Part shown: in pieces, positions 1-6,787 of the stretch
How the letters are laid out: every line of letters starts with the position of its first letter
Position numbering within the stretch: position 1 is the stretch's first letter
Origin: an uncultured Eubacteriales bacterium
GTDB taxonomy: Bacteria; Bacillota; Clostridia; Oscillospirales; Oscillospiraceae
Reading direction: 5' to 3'
Length of the DNA stretch: 16,906 nt
Assembly: GCA_900548615.1 (NCBI GenBank)
Contig: URKW01000044.1
Span: 1 to 16,906, forward strand
The notes under the pieces: generated by a model
What the model was told of the DNA's origin: nothing
The model's database searches: none
The model's input: only the letters and a program-made list of their open reading frames with translations
Position numbers and translations under genes: made by a program

Positions 1-2
1 GT

Positions 3-40
3 CAAAATTTCGGCGGCTTAAATGCCGCTGCGAAATTTTG
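3..40. repeat. Inverted repeat (hairpin) at the left window edge
   Basis: CAAAATTTCG (3-12) and GCGGC (13-17) pair with GCCGC (24-28) and CGAAATTTTG (31-40). The loop is TTAAAT, with a 2-nt TG bulge on the right arm. This is 15 paired bases, much stronger than chance. There is no U-run on either side and the uppS terminator is already complete at 79-101, so this is more likely a dispersed intergenic repeat than a second terminator. What lies to its left is outside the window. Confidence 0.6.
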
Positions 41-78
41 GGCACCGCAACAGGATATAGCCGCCGCGATCGGGACTA

Positions 79-101
79 AAAACATGCCACCGGCATGTTT
101 T
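79..101 (-). terminator. Rho-independent terminator of the pyrH-frr-uppS operon
   Basis: AAAACATGCC (79-88) pairs with GGCATGTTTT (92-101) around an ACC loop. Read on the minus strand, the stem starts 2 nt after the uppS stop and ends in a T-rich tract (TTTTTA). It means that uppS is the last gene of this operon, whereas in many Firmicutes uppS runs on into cdsA. Confidence 0.8.
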
Positions 102-103
102 CT

Positions 104-835
104 TTACGTCCCGACCCCACCGAAACGGCGGTCACGGTGCTGGAAATCAATGATCGCCAGATCCAGATCCTTGCGCTTGAAGTCCGGCCACAGGGTATCG
201 CAGAAATAAAACTCGCTGTAGGCGCACTGCCACAGCAGGAAATTGCTCAGCCGCAGCTCGCCGCTGGGGCGGATGATCAGCTCCGGATCGGGAATGCCCG
301 CCGACCACAGGTACTTGCTGAAATTCTCCTCCGTCCACTCCTCGCCAGCTTCGGCGCACAGACGGGCGGCCCGCAAAATCTCCGCCCGGCCGCCGTAATT
401 CAGGCAGATGTTGGCCTGAAAGCCCTGATAATGGGTGGAGATGGCATTGGTCTCGTCGATCATCCGCTGTAATTGGGGGGACAGGCCCGCCACGTCGCCC
501 AGCACCCGCAGCCGGATGTGGTCACGTTCCATGGTGTCGATGGCCTCCTGCAAATACTGCTCCAGCAGGCTCATCAGCACGTCCACCTCGTCCTTGGGAC
601 GCTTCCAGTTTTCCGTGGAAAAGGCGTAGATGGTCAGGTATTCGATACCCAGCTCCTGACAGTAGGTGGCGATATCCCGGAACACCTCGGCGCCTACCTT
701 ATGGCCGGCAGTGCGCGGAAGCCCACGCTTCTTTGCCCAACGACCGTTGCCGTCCATAATGATAGCGATATGGCGGGGCAGGCGGCCCATGTCCACCTGT
801 CCCGCCATTTCATGCTTTTTCTGGAACAGGCCCAT
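104..835 (-). CDS. uppS: Isoprenyl transferase (undecaprenyl diphosphate synthase)
   Basis: A cis-prenyltransferase that condenses farnesyl diphosphate with isopentenyl diphosphates to make undecaprenyl diphosphate, the lipid carrier for peptidoglycan and other wall polymers. At 243 aa it has the usual family length. Visible motifs are IAIIMDGNGRWA (residues 23-34, with catalytic Asp28), GHKVGAEV (diphosphate-binding loop), AFSTENWKRP, LNYGGRAEI, and RPSGELRLSNFLLWQ near the C-terminus, which carries the Arg/Ser residues that bind isopentenyl diphosphate and Mg. The ATG overlaps the frr stop codon by one base (TGATG), which points to translational coupling. The nearest purine-rich Shine-Dalgarno (AAAGGAA) is about 15 nt upstream, farther than usual. 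Methionines 11 and 16 are possible alternative starts, but the coupled ATG is preferred. It is third and last in the pyrH-frr-uppS operon. The assignment is secure. Confidence 0.97.
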   Translation of the reverse strand: MGLFQKKHEMAGQVDMGRLPRHIAIIMDGNGRWAKKRGLPRTAGHKVGAEVFRDIATYCQELGIEYLTIYAFSTENWKRPKDEVDVLMSLLEQYLQEAIDTMERDHIRLRVLGDVAGLSPQLQRMIDETNAISTHYQGFQANICLNYGGRAEILRAARLCAEAGEEWTEENFSKYLWSAGIPDPELIIRPSGELRLSNFLLWQCAYSEFYFCDTLWPDFKRKDLDLAIIDFQHRDRRFGGVGT

Positions 836-1392
836 CAGACGGACATCAGTTCCTTTTCCTTGTTTTCCAGCAGCTTATCCAGTTCCTTGCAGCTGTCGTC
901 GGTCATCTTCTGCAGGTCCTTTTCTGCCAGCTTCAGCTCGTCCTCGGTGATCTCAGAGGCCTTCTGCTGCTTCTTGAAATTCTCCATGGCATCGCGGCGG
1001 ATGTTGCGCACGGCCACCTTGCCGCCCTCGGTATACTTGCGGATCTGCTTGACCAGCTCCTTACGGCGCTCCTCCGTCAGCTGGGGGAAAGCCAGGCGGA
1101 TACTCTTGCCGTCGTTCTGGGGATTGATGCCCAGATCAGACTCCTGAATGGCCTTTTCAATGCCCTTCAGGGCGTTGGCGTCCCACGGGGTGATCAGCAG
1201 CGTGCGGGGATCGGGAGAGCCCACGGACGCGATCTGCTGGATGGGAGTGGGGGTGCCGTAGTAGTCCACGTTGATGCGGTTCAGCACAGAGGCGTTGGCA
1301 CGGCCGGCGCGGACGGCGGCAAAGTCGTTGGCCACGGACTCGATGCTCTTTTTCATTTTGTCCTCGTAGATCTTGTATTCATCCTTCAACAT
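835..1392 (-). CDS. frr: Ribosome recycling factor
   Basis: Splits post-termination ribosomes together with EF-G so that the subunits can be reused. From ATG at 1392 the protein is 185 aa, exactly the typical family length. It shows the helical-bundle N-terminus followed by VRAGRANASVLNRI, the VDYYGTPTPIQQIASV segment, the ITPWD turn, and the basic C-terminal helical part with RKELVKQIRKYTEGGKVAVRNIRRD. The reading frame stays open to a TTG at 1401, but that TTG is 1 nt from the Shine-Dalgarno AGGAGG (1403-1408). The ATG at 1392 has ideal 10-nt spacing, so 1392 is the start. The SD lies inside the last codons of pyrH, whose stop is 5 nt upstream of this ATG. The stop overlaps the uppS ATG by one base. 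Confidence 0.97.
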   Translation of the reverse strand: MLKDEYKIYEDKMKKSIESVANDFAAVRAGRANASVLNRINVDYYGTPTPIQQIASVGSPDPRTLLITPWDANALKGIEKAIQESDLGINPQNDGKSIRLAFPQLTEERRKELVKQIRKYTEGGKVAVRNIRRDAMENFKKQQKASEITEDELKLAEKDLQKMTDDSCKELDKLLENKEKELMSV

Positions 1393-1397
1393 GTCTT

Positions 1398-2117
1398 TCA
1401 ATCCTCCTTGACGATCGTTCCAATTTTTTCACCGCGCACGGCGCGGACAATGTTGTAGGGATCCTTCAGGGCGAACACCAGCACGGGGATGTGGTTGTCC
1501 ATGGACATGCTGGTGGCGGTGGAATCCATCACGGCCAGATGGCGCTTGAGCACCTCGTCATAGGTGATGGCGTCGAACTTCACCGCGTCGGCGTTCTTGG
1601 CGGGGTCGGAGTCGTACACGCCGTCGATATTCTTGGCCAGCAGGATCACGTCGGCGCCGATCTCGGCGGCGCGAAGCACTGCGGCGGTGTCGGTGGAGAA
1701 GTAGGGGTTGCCGGTGCCGCATCCGAAGATGACCACGCGGCCCTTTTCCAGATGACGGATGGCTCTGGCCCGGATGTAGGGCTCGGCCACGGCGCGGATC
1801 TCCAGCGAGGTCATCACCCGCACGTCCACGCCCTTCTGCTCCAGCACGTCGGCCATGGCCATGCAGTTCATGGCGGTGGCCAGCATGCCCATGTGGTCGG
1901 CGCGGGAGCGCTCGATGTAGCCCTCGCCGTTTTTCACGCCGCGCCAGAAGTTGCCGCCGCCAATGACCACGCCGATCTCAACGCCCATGGCGCTGCATTC
2001 CTTGATGACGTTGGCCACCCGGCCCATCACCTGAAAGTCCAGGCCAAAGTGCTTGTCTCCGGCCAGTGCCTCGCCGCTGATCTTCAGCAGCACCCGCTTA
2101 TATTTCGGTTCGTCCAT
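1398..2117 (-). CDS. pyrH: UMP kinase
   Basis: Phosphorylates UMP to UDP with ATP, feeding all pyrimidine nucleotides and the UDP-sugars used by murA and murG. It is a 239-aa protein of the amino-acid kinase fold, the bacterial hexameric type unrelated to eukaryotic UMP/CMP kinases. Motifs are KISGEAL (12-18), VVIGGGNFWRG, ERSRADHMGMLATAMNCMA, GTGNPYFSTDTAA (nucleotide-binding loop), LLAKNIDGVYDSDP, and MDSTATSMSMDNHIPV. The ATG is supported by AGGAG at 2126-2130 with 8-nt spacing. It is first in the pyrH-frr-uppS operon. The usual upstream partners rpsB and tsf are absent, because a divergent hydrolase gene begins 154 nt away. No convincing sigma-A promoter was found for it. A weak TATGAT lies at 2144-2149 on the minus strand without a good -35. 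Confidence 0.97.
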   Translation of the reverse strand: MDEPKYKRVLLKISGEALAGDKHFGLDFQVMGRVANVIKECSAMGVEIGVVIGGGNFWRGVKNGEGYIERSRADHMGMLATAMNCMAMADVLEQKGVDVRVMTSLEIRAVAEPYIRARAIRHLEKGRVVIFGCGTGNPYFSTDTAAVLRAAEIGADVILLAKNIDGVYDSDPAKNADAVKFDAITYDEVLKRHLAVMDSTATSMSMDNHIPVLVFALKDPYNIVRAVRGEKIGTIVKED

Positions 2118-2218
2118 GCGTCACGCTCCTATTTTATTATTCAATCATACTTTGCTATTTTACCTTATTTCTCTCCGTTTGCATAGAGGGAAAATCAAAA
2201 AAATGCGGATTCTTTTCT

Positions 2219-2246
2219 TGCGGCGGTGTGAAAAAGCTGTTATACT
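2219..2246 (+). promoter_or_regulatory. Probable promoter of the MBL-fold hydrolase gene
   Basis: TTGCGG (2219-2224), a 16-nt spacer and TATACT (2241-2246) lie in an AT-rich island between the divergent pyrH and hydrolase genes. Transcription would start near 2253 and leave a very short leader of about 20 nt before the ATG at 2272. The -10 is good (5 of 6) and the -35 is weak (3 of 6). Confidence 0.55.
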
Positions 2247-2271
2247 GCCGGAGAGAAAGGATGTGCATACC

Positions 2272-3174
2272 ATGGAACTGCGCCATGTTTTGGGAAATAC
2301 ATGGGTGGCGGAGGCCAACACGGCCCTGCTGCCGGTTTATAAGATCACGGAGAAGGATATCGTGCTGATCGACACCGGCTACGCCAAGCTGGATCGCTCC
2401 GGCCTGACGGCCATGATCGAGGACAACGGCTTTCACCTGCGGGGCGTGATCTGCTCCCACGCCCACTTCGACCACAGCGGCAACGTGCGGTACTTGCAGC
2501 AGCGCTGCGGCGCCAGAGCCGCCGCCCACATCATCGAGGCGGGCATCTCCGTGAATCCCGATGCCTACCGGGCCAACTATGTGGCCCTTACCTACGGCAA
2601 GAGCCGGGAGTATTTTCTGGAGGAGTGCTTCGTGGCGGACGCCATCATCGGCCCGGAGGACGAATATCTGGACTTCTGCGGCGTGCGCTTCGGCATTCTG
2701 CCGCTGCCGGGGCACAGCGCGGGACACATCGGCGTGGTGACGCCGGACAACGTGGCCTATGTGGGGGACTGCCTGCTGGATCAGCAGCAGATCGACAGCG
2801 CCAAGCTGCCCACCAGCATGTTCATTGCCCGTGACCTGCAAAGCAAGGCGTTCCTGCGGCAGACGGACTATCCCGCCTACATCATCGCCCACAAGGCGGT
2901 GGTGACGGACAAGACGGAGCTGGACGCCCTGGTGGACAGCAACAGTGAGTTCATCCACCGCAAGGCCGACGAGCTGCTGGAGGATCTGGTGGATGGCATG
3001 ACCTTCTCCCAGTGGATCGCCGCCTTCTGCCAACGGGAGAGCATCCGGACGAAGAATGAGTTCAAGTTCTCCATTATCGAGCGGAACTTCGCCAATTTCG
3101 TGGACTGGCTCACCGACGAGGGCCGCGTCACCGTCCAGCGGGAGTACTGTGCCAAAACGTATTACCACGGGTAA
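2272..3174 (+). CDS. Metallo-beta-lactamase-fold hydrolase
   Basis: A 300-aa MBL-fold protein, probably a zinc-dependent hydrolase. The substrate cannot be read from the sequence. The zinc motif SHAHFDHSG gives His63, His65, Asp67 and His68. Further likely ligands are His148 (in PGHSAGH, where His152 is also present), Asp166 (YVGDCLLD) and His207 (IIAHKAV). After the MBL core, the last ~85 residues form a predicted helical tail (TFSQWIAAFCQRESIRTKNEF) that could be a small winged-helix-like or dimerisation region. The frame is open back to 2053, but GAAAGGA (2255-2261) sits 10 nt before ATG 2272, and the putative promoter at 2219-2246 excludes earlier starts. It appears to be a single-gene unit, divergent from pyrH and convergent with the zinc-ribbon gene. 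The family assignment is secure and the function open (glyoxalase II-like and other thioester or phosphodiester hydrolases share the motif). Confidence 0.9.
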   Translation: MELRHVLGNTWVAEANTALLPVYKITEKDIVLIDTGYAKLDRSGLTAMIEDNGFHLRGVICSHAHFDHSGNVRYLQQRCGARAAAHIIEAGISVNPDAYRANYVALTYGKSREYFLEECFVADAIIGPEDEYLDFCGVRFGILPLPGHSAGHIGVVTPDNVAYVGDCLLDQQQIDSAKLPTSMFIARDLQSKAFLRQTDYPAYIIAHKAVVTDKTELDALVDSNSEFIHRKADELLEDLVDGMTFSQWIAAFCQRESIRTKNEFKFSIIERNFANFVDWLTDEGRVTVQREYCAKTYYHG

Positions 3175-3223
3175 GGGGAATTTGTTATAGGGCGGCGGAG
3201 CGCTATCTATCGGTGATCGCTTC

Positions 3224-3253
3224 GTAGGGGCGGACGACTCTGTCCGCCCCTAC
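3224..3253. repeat. Perfect 12-bp hairpin repeat (GTAGGGGCGG type)
   Basis: GTAGGGGCGGAC (3224-3235) pairs perfectly with GTCCGCCCCTAC (3242-3253) around GACTCT. There is no U-run. The CGCCCCTACGA-like right arm recurs at 3301-3310 and at 11782-11793, so this looks like a dispersed intergenic repeat family and not a gene-specific element. Confidence 0.7.
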
Positions 3254-3282
3254 AACCGTTTACCGTAACCCGTCCGCCGTGC

Positions 3283-3304
3283 GGGGCGATGTGGGCATCG
3301 CCCC
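3283..3304. repeat. Second hairpin of the same intergenic repeat type
   Basis: GGGGCGATG (3283-3291) pairs with CATCGCCCC (3296-3304) around TGGG, and is followed by CTACGAAAT. The right flank (CGCCCCCTACGAA) matches the arm of the hairpin at 3224-3253, 30 nt upstream. The two probably form one compound element in the hydrolase/zinc-ribbon convergent gap. Confidence 0.55.
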
Positions 3305-3353
3305 CTACGAAATCCTACCGTACCCAATGCGTCTACCAATTCTTCCAACACAC

Positions 3354-3384
3354 AAGGCCCTCCGCCATTTCGGTGGAGGGCCTT
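3354..3384. terminator. Terminator hairpin between convergent genes
   Basis: A 13-bp stem, AAGGCCCTCCGCC (3354-3366) with GGTGGAGGGCCTT (3372-3384), closes an ATTTC loop with one G-T pair. It lies between the hydrolase (plus) and the zinc-ribbon gene (minus). The 3' tails (TTGCCTTT on plus, TTGTGTG on minus) are only moderately U-rich, so efficiency is uncertain in either direction. Confidence 0.6.
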
Positions 3385-3410
3385 GCCTTTATGGAAAACG
3401 TGGGGATCGC

Positions 3411-3662
3411 TTACTTCACCTGCAAACGGTTCTCGCTGGACCAGCTGGTGACATCCAGATTCCGATACTGCTTGCGCAGGCGCTCCAGCTCCTGGCTGTC
3501 GCCGCCCAGCATGGTGATGCGGTTCACCGCCGCCAGATCAGCCGCGGACATAGGGTGGTCATTGCGGGCGCCGCAATCGGCGCAGATGTAGTTCTTACCA
3601 TCAACAGTAACAGCGGTGCTGCCGCAGGTAGCGCAGCGGATCGTCTTCGTAATCAGTGCCAT
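3411..3662 (-). CDS. Small zinc-ribbon protein
   Basis: An 83-aa soluble protein of unknown function. The N-terminal half is a compact zinc ribbon with two CxxC knuckles, Cys10/Cys13 (CATCG) and Cys27/Cys30 (CADCG), spaced by a short beta-hairpin. The second half has no cysteine; it is polar and partly helical (SQELERLRKQY). The ATG is chosen from AAGGAGG with 10-nt spacing to GGAGG (3673-3677); an ATG at 3669 is out of frame. It has its own strong promoter (3745-3773) facing that of the LysR regulator, a layout in which LysR proteins often control the divergent gene. Ribbons of this kind bind nucleic acid or protein partners, and nothing here says which. Confidence 0.8.
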   Translation of the reverse strand: MALITKTIRCATCGSTAVTVDGKNYICADCGARNDHPMSAADLAAVNRITMLGGDSQELERLRKQYRNLDVTSWSSENRLQVK

Positions 3663-3744
3663 AATTCATGTACCTCCTTGAAAATTCCATGTGTTGGTTC
3701 GTGTATGTTTCTGTGCTTTCGACGCGTCTCGTTTCACTGTCATT

Positions 3745-3773
3745 ATCATAGCACATGCTTTCATATTTGTAAA
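3745..3773 (-). promoter_or_regulatory. Promoter of the zinc-ribbon gene
   Basis: On the minus strand: TTTACA (3773-3768), a 17-nt spacer and TATGAT (3750-3745). Both boxes match sigma-A at 5 of 6 positions with ideal spacing. Transcription would start near 3738 and give a leader of about 76 nt. Confidence 0.75.
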
Positions 3774-3784
3774 ACGCATAATTG

Positions 3785-3796
3785 TACTTGCAAGTA
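3785..3796. promoter_or_regulatory. Palindromic operator candidate between divergent promoters
   Basis: TACTTGCAAGTA is a perfect 12-bp palindrome. It contains the -35 box of the LysR gene and lies 11 nt from the -35 of the divergent zinc-ribbon gene. It fits the T-N11-A style of LysR-type binding sites. AGTATGA also recurs at 3794-3800 and 3806-3812. Inference: this is the autoregulatory and target site of the adjacent LysR protein. Confidence 0.5.
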
Positions 3797-3817
3797 TGAG
3801 AAAAAGTATGATATAAT
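3788..3817 (+). promoter_or_regulatory. Promoter of the LysR-type regulator gene
   Basis: TTGCAA (3788-3793), an 18-nt spacer, and TATAAT (3812-3817) preceded by TG at 3809-3810, which makes an extended -10. The start of transcription would be near 3824, only about 18 nt before the ATG. Confidence 0.75.
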
Positions 3818-3841
3818 GGCGGCAGAAAGCGAGGCGGCGGC

Positions 3842-4726
3842 ATGAGTATCTCCAAATACCAGATCTTTTTGAAAACCGTACAGTGCGGCAATTTTTCCAA
3901 GGCGGCGCAGGCGCTGAACTTCACCCAATCCGGCGTCAGCCACGCGGTGCAGGCGCTGGAGGACGAGCTGGGGGTGACGCTTCTCAGCCGCAACCGGGGC
4001 GGCGTGGTGCTGACGGCGGATGGCCGGGCGCTGCTGCCCCAGATCGAAAGGCTGTGCGCCGACCACCACGCGCTGATGCAGTCCGCCGCCAGCCTGAAGG
4101 GGCTGGACGCCGGTCTTGTGAAGGTGGCCACCTTTACCAGCGTGTCCGTCCACTGGCTGCCCTCCATCCTGCAAAGCTTCGGCCAGCGCTACCCCAACAT
4201 CGAGTTTGAGGTGGTCACCGGCGACTTTTACGACCAGATCGAGGAGTGGATCCTGCGGGGCACGGTGGACTGCGGCTTTCTGCGGCTGCCGTCGGTGAAG
4301 CGGCTGCAAACCTACGCCCTGCACCGTGACAAATTACAGGTGATCGTGCCCTGCGGCCACCCGCTGGCGGACAGCGATCCCTTTCCGCTGGAAGCACTGG
4401 CATCGGAGCCGTTCATCCGGCTGGAGGAGGGCGAGGACTACGAGATCGTGGCGGCCTTTGACGCCATGGGGATCCGTCCCCACGTGAAATACACGGCGCG
4501 GGAGGATCGTACCATCCTGTCCATGGTGTCCAAGGGACTGGGCATCAGCCTGCTGCCGGAGCTGATGGTGCGCCACAGCCCCTACCCCGTCACCGCCTGC
4601 CGCCCGCCCATGACCTTCCACCGCAGCATCGGCATCGGCGTAAAGGACGAAAAAGCGTTGTCCTCCTCCACCCGCCGGTTCGTGGATTACGTGCGGCGCT
4701 GGGTGGCGGAGAACGGGGATCAGTGA
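3842..4726 (+). CDS. LysR-type transcriptional regulator
   Basis: A 294-aa regulator with the standard family length and order. An N-terminal winged helix-turn-helix spans residues 1-60 (GNFSKAAQALNFTQSGVSHA followed by LEDELGVTLLSR). A linker helix follows, and then a periplasmic-binding-protein-like effector domain from about residue 90 (GLVKVATFTSVSVHWLPSIL) to the end, with the typical GLGISLLPEL segment. The effector cannot be predicted. The Shine-Dalgarno is weak (GAGGCGG within 12 nt of the ATG), and the start is supported mainly by the HTH beginning at residue 4. It has an extended -10 promoter overlapping a palindrome, so autoregulation is likely. It is divergent from the zinc-ribbon gene and convergent with the TPM-protein operon, and it is not adjacent to an enzyme or transporter gene on its divergent side. 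Confidence 0.95.
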   Translation: MSISKYQIFLKTVQCGNFSKAAQALNFTQSGVSHAVQALEDELGVTLLSRNRGGVVLTADGRALLPQIERLCADHHALMQSAASLKGLDAGLVKVATFTSVSVHWLPSILQSFGQRYPNIEFEVVTGDFYDQIEEWILRGTVDCGFLRLPSVKRLQTYALHRDKLQVIVPCGHPLADSDPFPLEALASEPFIRLEEGEDYEIVAAFDAMGIRPHVKYTAREDRTILSMVSKGLGISLLPELMVRHSPYPVTACRPPMTFHRSIGIGVKDEKALSSSTRRFVDYVRRWVAENGDQ

Positions 4727-4769
4727 GATTGTGGGGTAGAAAAAATCTGTCATGGTGTTTTCGCCGCGC

Positions 4770-4799
4770 AAAAAAAGAGACCCTTTGGGGTCTCTTTTT
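4770..4799. terminator. Bidirectional terminator between LysR gene and the SPFH operon
   Basis: GAGACCC (4777-4783) pairs with GGGTCTC (4788-4794) around TTTG. It is flanked by seven A's on the left (4770-4776) and five T's on the right (4795-4799). It therefore has a U-run in both directions, ending the LysR transcript (plus) and the four-gene operon (minus). Confidence 0.9.
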
Positions 4800-4812
4800 G
4801 CATATGTACCTT

Positions 4813-5595
4813 TTAGAAATGGCCGCTGGTGCTGGAACCGCCGCCGCCGGAGTGATCGCTGCTGCCGGAATCATGATCCTTCTCGATCTTGCGGCGCGTC
4901 TCAGTGGTGTGGGTATAGCGGTCAACCTGCTCCGTCAGGTTCAGCCCCTCCTCGGTCACATAGATATCGGCACGGGCGCTTCTGCGGACGGACTTCATCA
5001 TGCCCTTCAGGCTCAGGCAGATCACCAGCGCCACGGCAATGCCGATGGCAAGGCCGGGCAGCAGAGAGCTGGCCAGTGACTTCTTCACAGGCGTCCCCTG
5101 CTCCGCCAGCGTCAGGTATTCGTCGCAGGCGAACAGGTAATCCTCGAAGCCGCCCCGCCAGTCGTCCTCGCCGAAGTTATCCAGAAAGACATCTGTCATC
5201 TTGTGACGGCCATAGTCGCTGACGGCATACTGAGCAATGCCGCCGTCCCGGACATACAGGTCATAGCTGCGGTCGTACATGCTCAGCATCAGCAGGATAC
5301 CCTCGCGGTTTTCGCCGATGCCAAGGCTGTTGCTGTCATAGAAGGACACCACCGCATAGTGGATATCGCTGTCGTACTCCTGATAATCCTCCATGGTGAC
5401 GATGTACACGGCGCAGTTGTGCTCCCAGGAGATCTGGCTGGCCAGCGCCTCCAGATAGGCGTCGTCCTCCTCGGACAGAAGGCCCGCCATATCGTAGACA
5501 AAGGCGTCACCGGGCTGCTGCTCCGCCCAGGCGGGGACGGTCAGCGCCAGCGCCATCATCAGCGCCAGCAAAAGGGTCAAAAATTTCTTTTTCAT
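4813..5595 (-). CDS. TPM-domain membrane protein (YdjH/YgcG type)
   Basis: A 260-aa membrane protein and the last gene of a four-gene operon. Residues 1-24 are a clear signal peptide with a likely cut after PAWA. Residues about 31-165 form a TPM domain (start AFVYDMAGLLSEEDD), a fold found in Psb32/YgcG-type proteins. Residues 178-196 are a transmembrane helix, which places the TPM domain outside. The cytoplasmic tail has a basic stretch (KSVRRSAR), then a Ser/Gly/His-rich low-complexity end with four consecutive glycines. The ATG follows the stop of the upstream gene by 16 nt, with GGGAGG at 5606-5611. In B. subtilis the TPM protein YdjH sits with YdjG and YdjI, and the same three families occur together here, so it probably forms a membrane complex with its neighbours. 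The TPM fold has been called a phosphatase domain, but catalytic activity cannot be inferred here. Confidence 0.88.
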   Translation of the reverse strand: MKKKFLTLLLALMMALALTVPAWAEQQPGDAFVYDMAGLLSEEDDAYLEALASQISWEHNCAVYIVTMEDYQEYDSDIHYAVVSFYDSNSLGIGENREGILLMLSMYDRSYDLYVRDGGIAQYAVSDYGRHKMTDVFLDNFGEDDWRGGFEDYLFACDEYLTLAEQGTPVKKSLASSLLPGLAIGIAVALVICLSLKGMMKSVRRSARADIYVTEEGLNLTEQVDRYTHTTETRRKIEKDHDSGSSDHSGGGGSSTSGHF

Positions 5596-5611
5596 CCTCT
5601 CAGACCCTCCC

Positions 5612-6751
5612 TTACAGAATATGCAGGATCAGCGTCGCCAGCGCCGTCACCGGTATGGCGATGGCCGCGAACGTGGTCCAGAACTTGCCCATATCCGTGG
5701 GCAGGTCGCCCACCAGACGGCCGGTCTGCCCGTTCATGGCGAACAGGAAGTCCTTGCCGTTCCACTTGGTGTGCAGCATCCAGACGGGCAGCAGCGCGTA
5801 GTGCACCTTGCCCCGCTTCAGGCGGATATCCTGATTCAGGGGGACGCAGGTGTCGTACATGTTGGCCGTGCGGCGCAGCGCCGCCTCCAGAGACGCGGTG
5901 CAGCGGCTGTCGGCCCTCTCCTGACTGTCCGCCACGGACACGTCGTACTTATCCGCCAGAAAGCCCGGCAGATATGCGGTGGAGAAGGGCTTGAGATCCT
6001 TGTAATTATAGGGCTCGATGGAGTCCATGTGGTCGTCTGGCATTTTGCTGGAGGCGTCCACCGGCACCTTTTCAAAGGCGATATCGCCGCCGCGGCGCAC
6101 GTCGTAATGCTCGGTGGTGGTGACCTCGTAGTCGCCCTCGGTGTGGACGTGGGAAATCAGACCCTCGTACTCCACGTGACCCTCGGCCCGGCCGTTGAAC
6201 ATCCAGAAGGGGACGTACACGCCCTTGATCTCCTGGATGTGGTTGCCCTTGGTGAAGGCCTTGGGCAGGAAGGGCTTGCCCTTATAGTGCTTTTTCAGGG
6301 CGGCGATGGCGTCGTCCTTGCTGAGCTTGAAGGGAATAACGTAGTCCGGCTTCAGCGCGCCGCTGAACTGCCCCGGCACCACGGAGGGGTTGCCGCAGTA
6401 GGGGCAAGAGGTGGCGGCGGTGGACGCGTCGCAGATCAGCTCCGCGCCGCAGCTGGGGCAGTTGTAGGCCTTCATGCCGTTGGCGTCCGCGCCCCAGTCG
6501 CTGCTGAGGGACGAGGTGTCCCAGCCCTGAGCCTCCATCTCCTCCAGCTTTTTGCGGTTCTGCTCCGTTTTTTCGTTTGCTTTTTCCGTGGCCTCTACGG
6601 CCTTGGCCTCCTTGTCGGCGTACAGAGCCTCGATCTCGGCCACGTCGTACTTGCCGCCGCAGAAGTCGCACTCCAGCTTGCCGGACGCGCCCACAAAGTG
6701 GAGCGGGCCGGTGCAGGCCGGGCATTTATAGTTGGTGATTTGGGATGCCAT
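5612..6751 (-). CDS. Two-zinc-ribbon membrane-anchored protein (YdjG-like)
   Basis: A 379-aa protein. Two TFIIB-type zinc ribbons lie at the N-terminus: Cys10/13 with Cys28/31, and Cys98/101 with Cys116/119 (Cys107 lies inside the second). Between them is a charged, probably coiled-coil stretch (about 40-75, rich in E, K and A). The middle (about 130-350) is a mixed alpha/beta region with no cysteine pairs that I do not recognise beyond resemblance to YdjG-type proteins. The C-terminus ends in one transmembrane helix (about 357-379), so most of the protein is probably cytoplasmic and tail-anchored. GGGAGG at 6758-6763 supports the ATG with 6-nt spacing. Such proteins are often annotated as replication proteins or primosomal-like because of the ribbons. 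The operon context with SPFH and TPM genes argues for a membrane scaffold instead. Confidence 0.85.
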   Translation of the reverse strand: MASQITNYKCPACTGPLHFVGASGKLECDFCGGKYDVAEIEALYADKEAKAVEATEKANEKTEQNRKKLEEMEAQGWDTSSLSSDWGADANGMKAYNCPSCGAELICDASTAATSCPYCGNPSVVPGQFSGALKPDYVIPFKLSKDDAIAALKKHYKGKPFLPKAFTKGNHIQEIKGVYVPFWMFNGRAEGHVEYEGLISHVHTEGDYEVTTTEHYDVRRGGDIAFEKVPVDASSKMPDDHMDSIEPYNYKDLKPFSTAYLPGFLADKYDVSVADSQERADSRCTASLEAALRRTANMYDTCVPLNQDIRLKRGKVHYALLPVWMLHTKWNGKDFLFAMNGQTGRLVGDLPTDMGKFWTTFAAIAIPVTALATLILHIL

Positions 6752-6787
6752 AGTTATCCTCCCGTTTTTCTCCCGTTTTTCCGCTTG

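Noticed and set aside
2053..2271. Longer start for the MBL-fold hydrolase
   Set aside because: The extension overlaps the start of pyrH in antisense and precedes the promoter. GAAAGGA before ATG 2272 and the protein family boundary support the shorter form.
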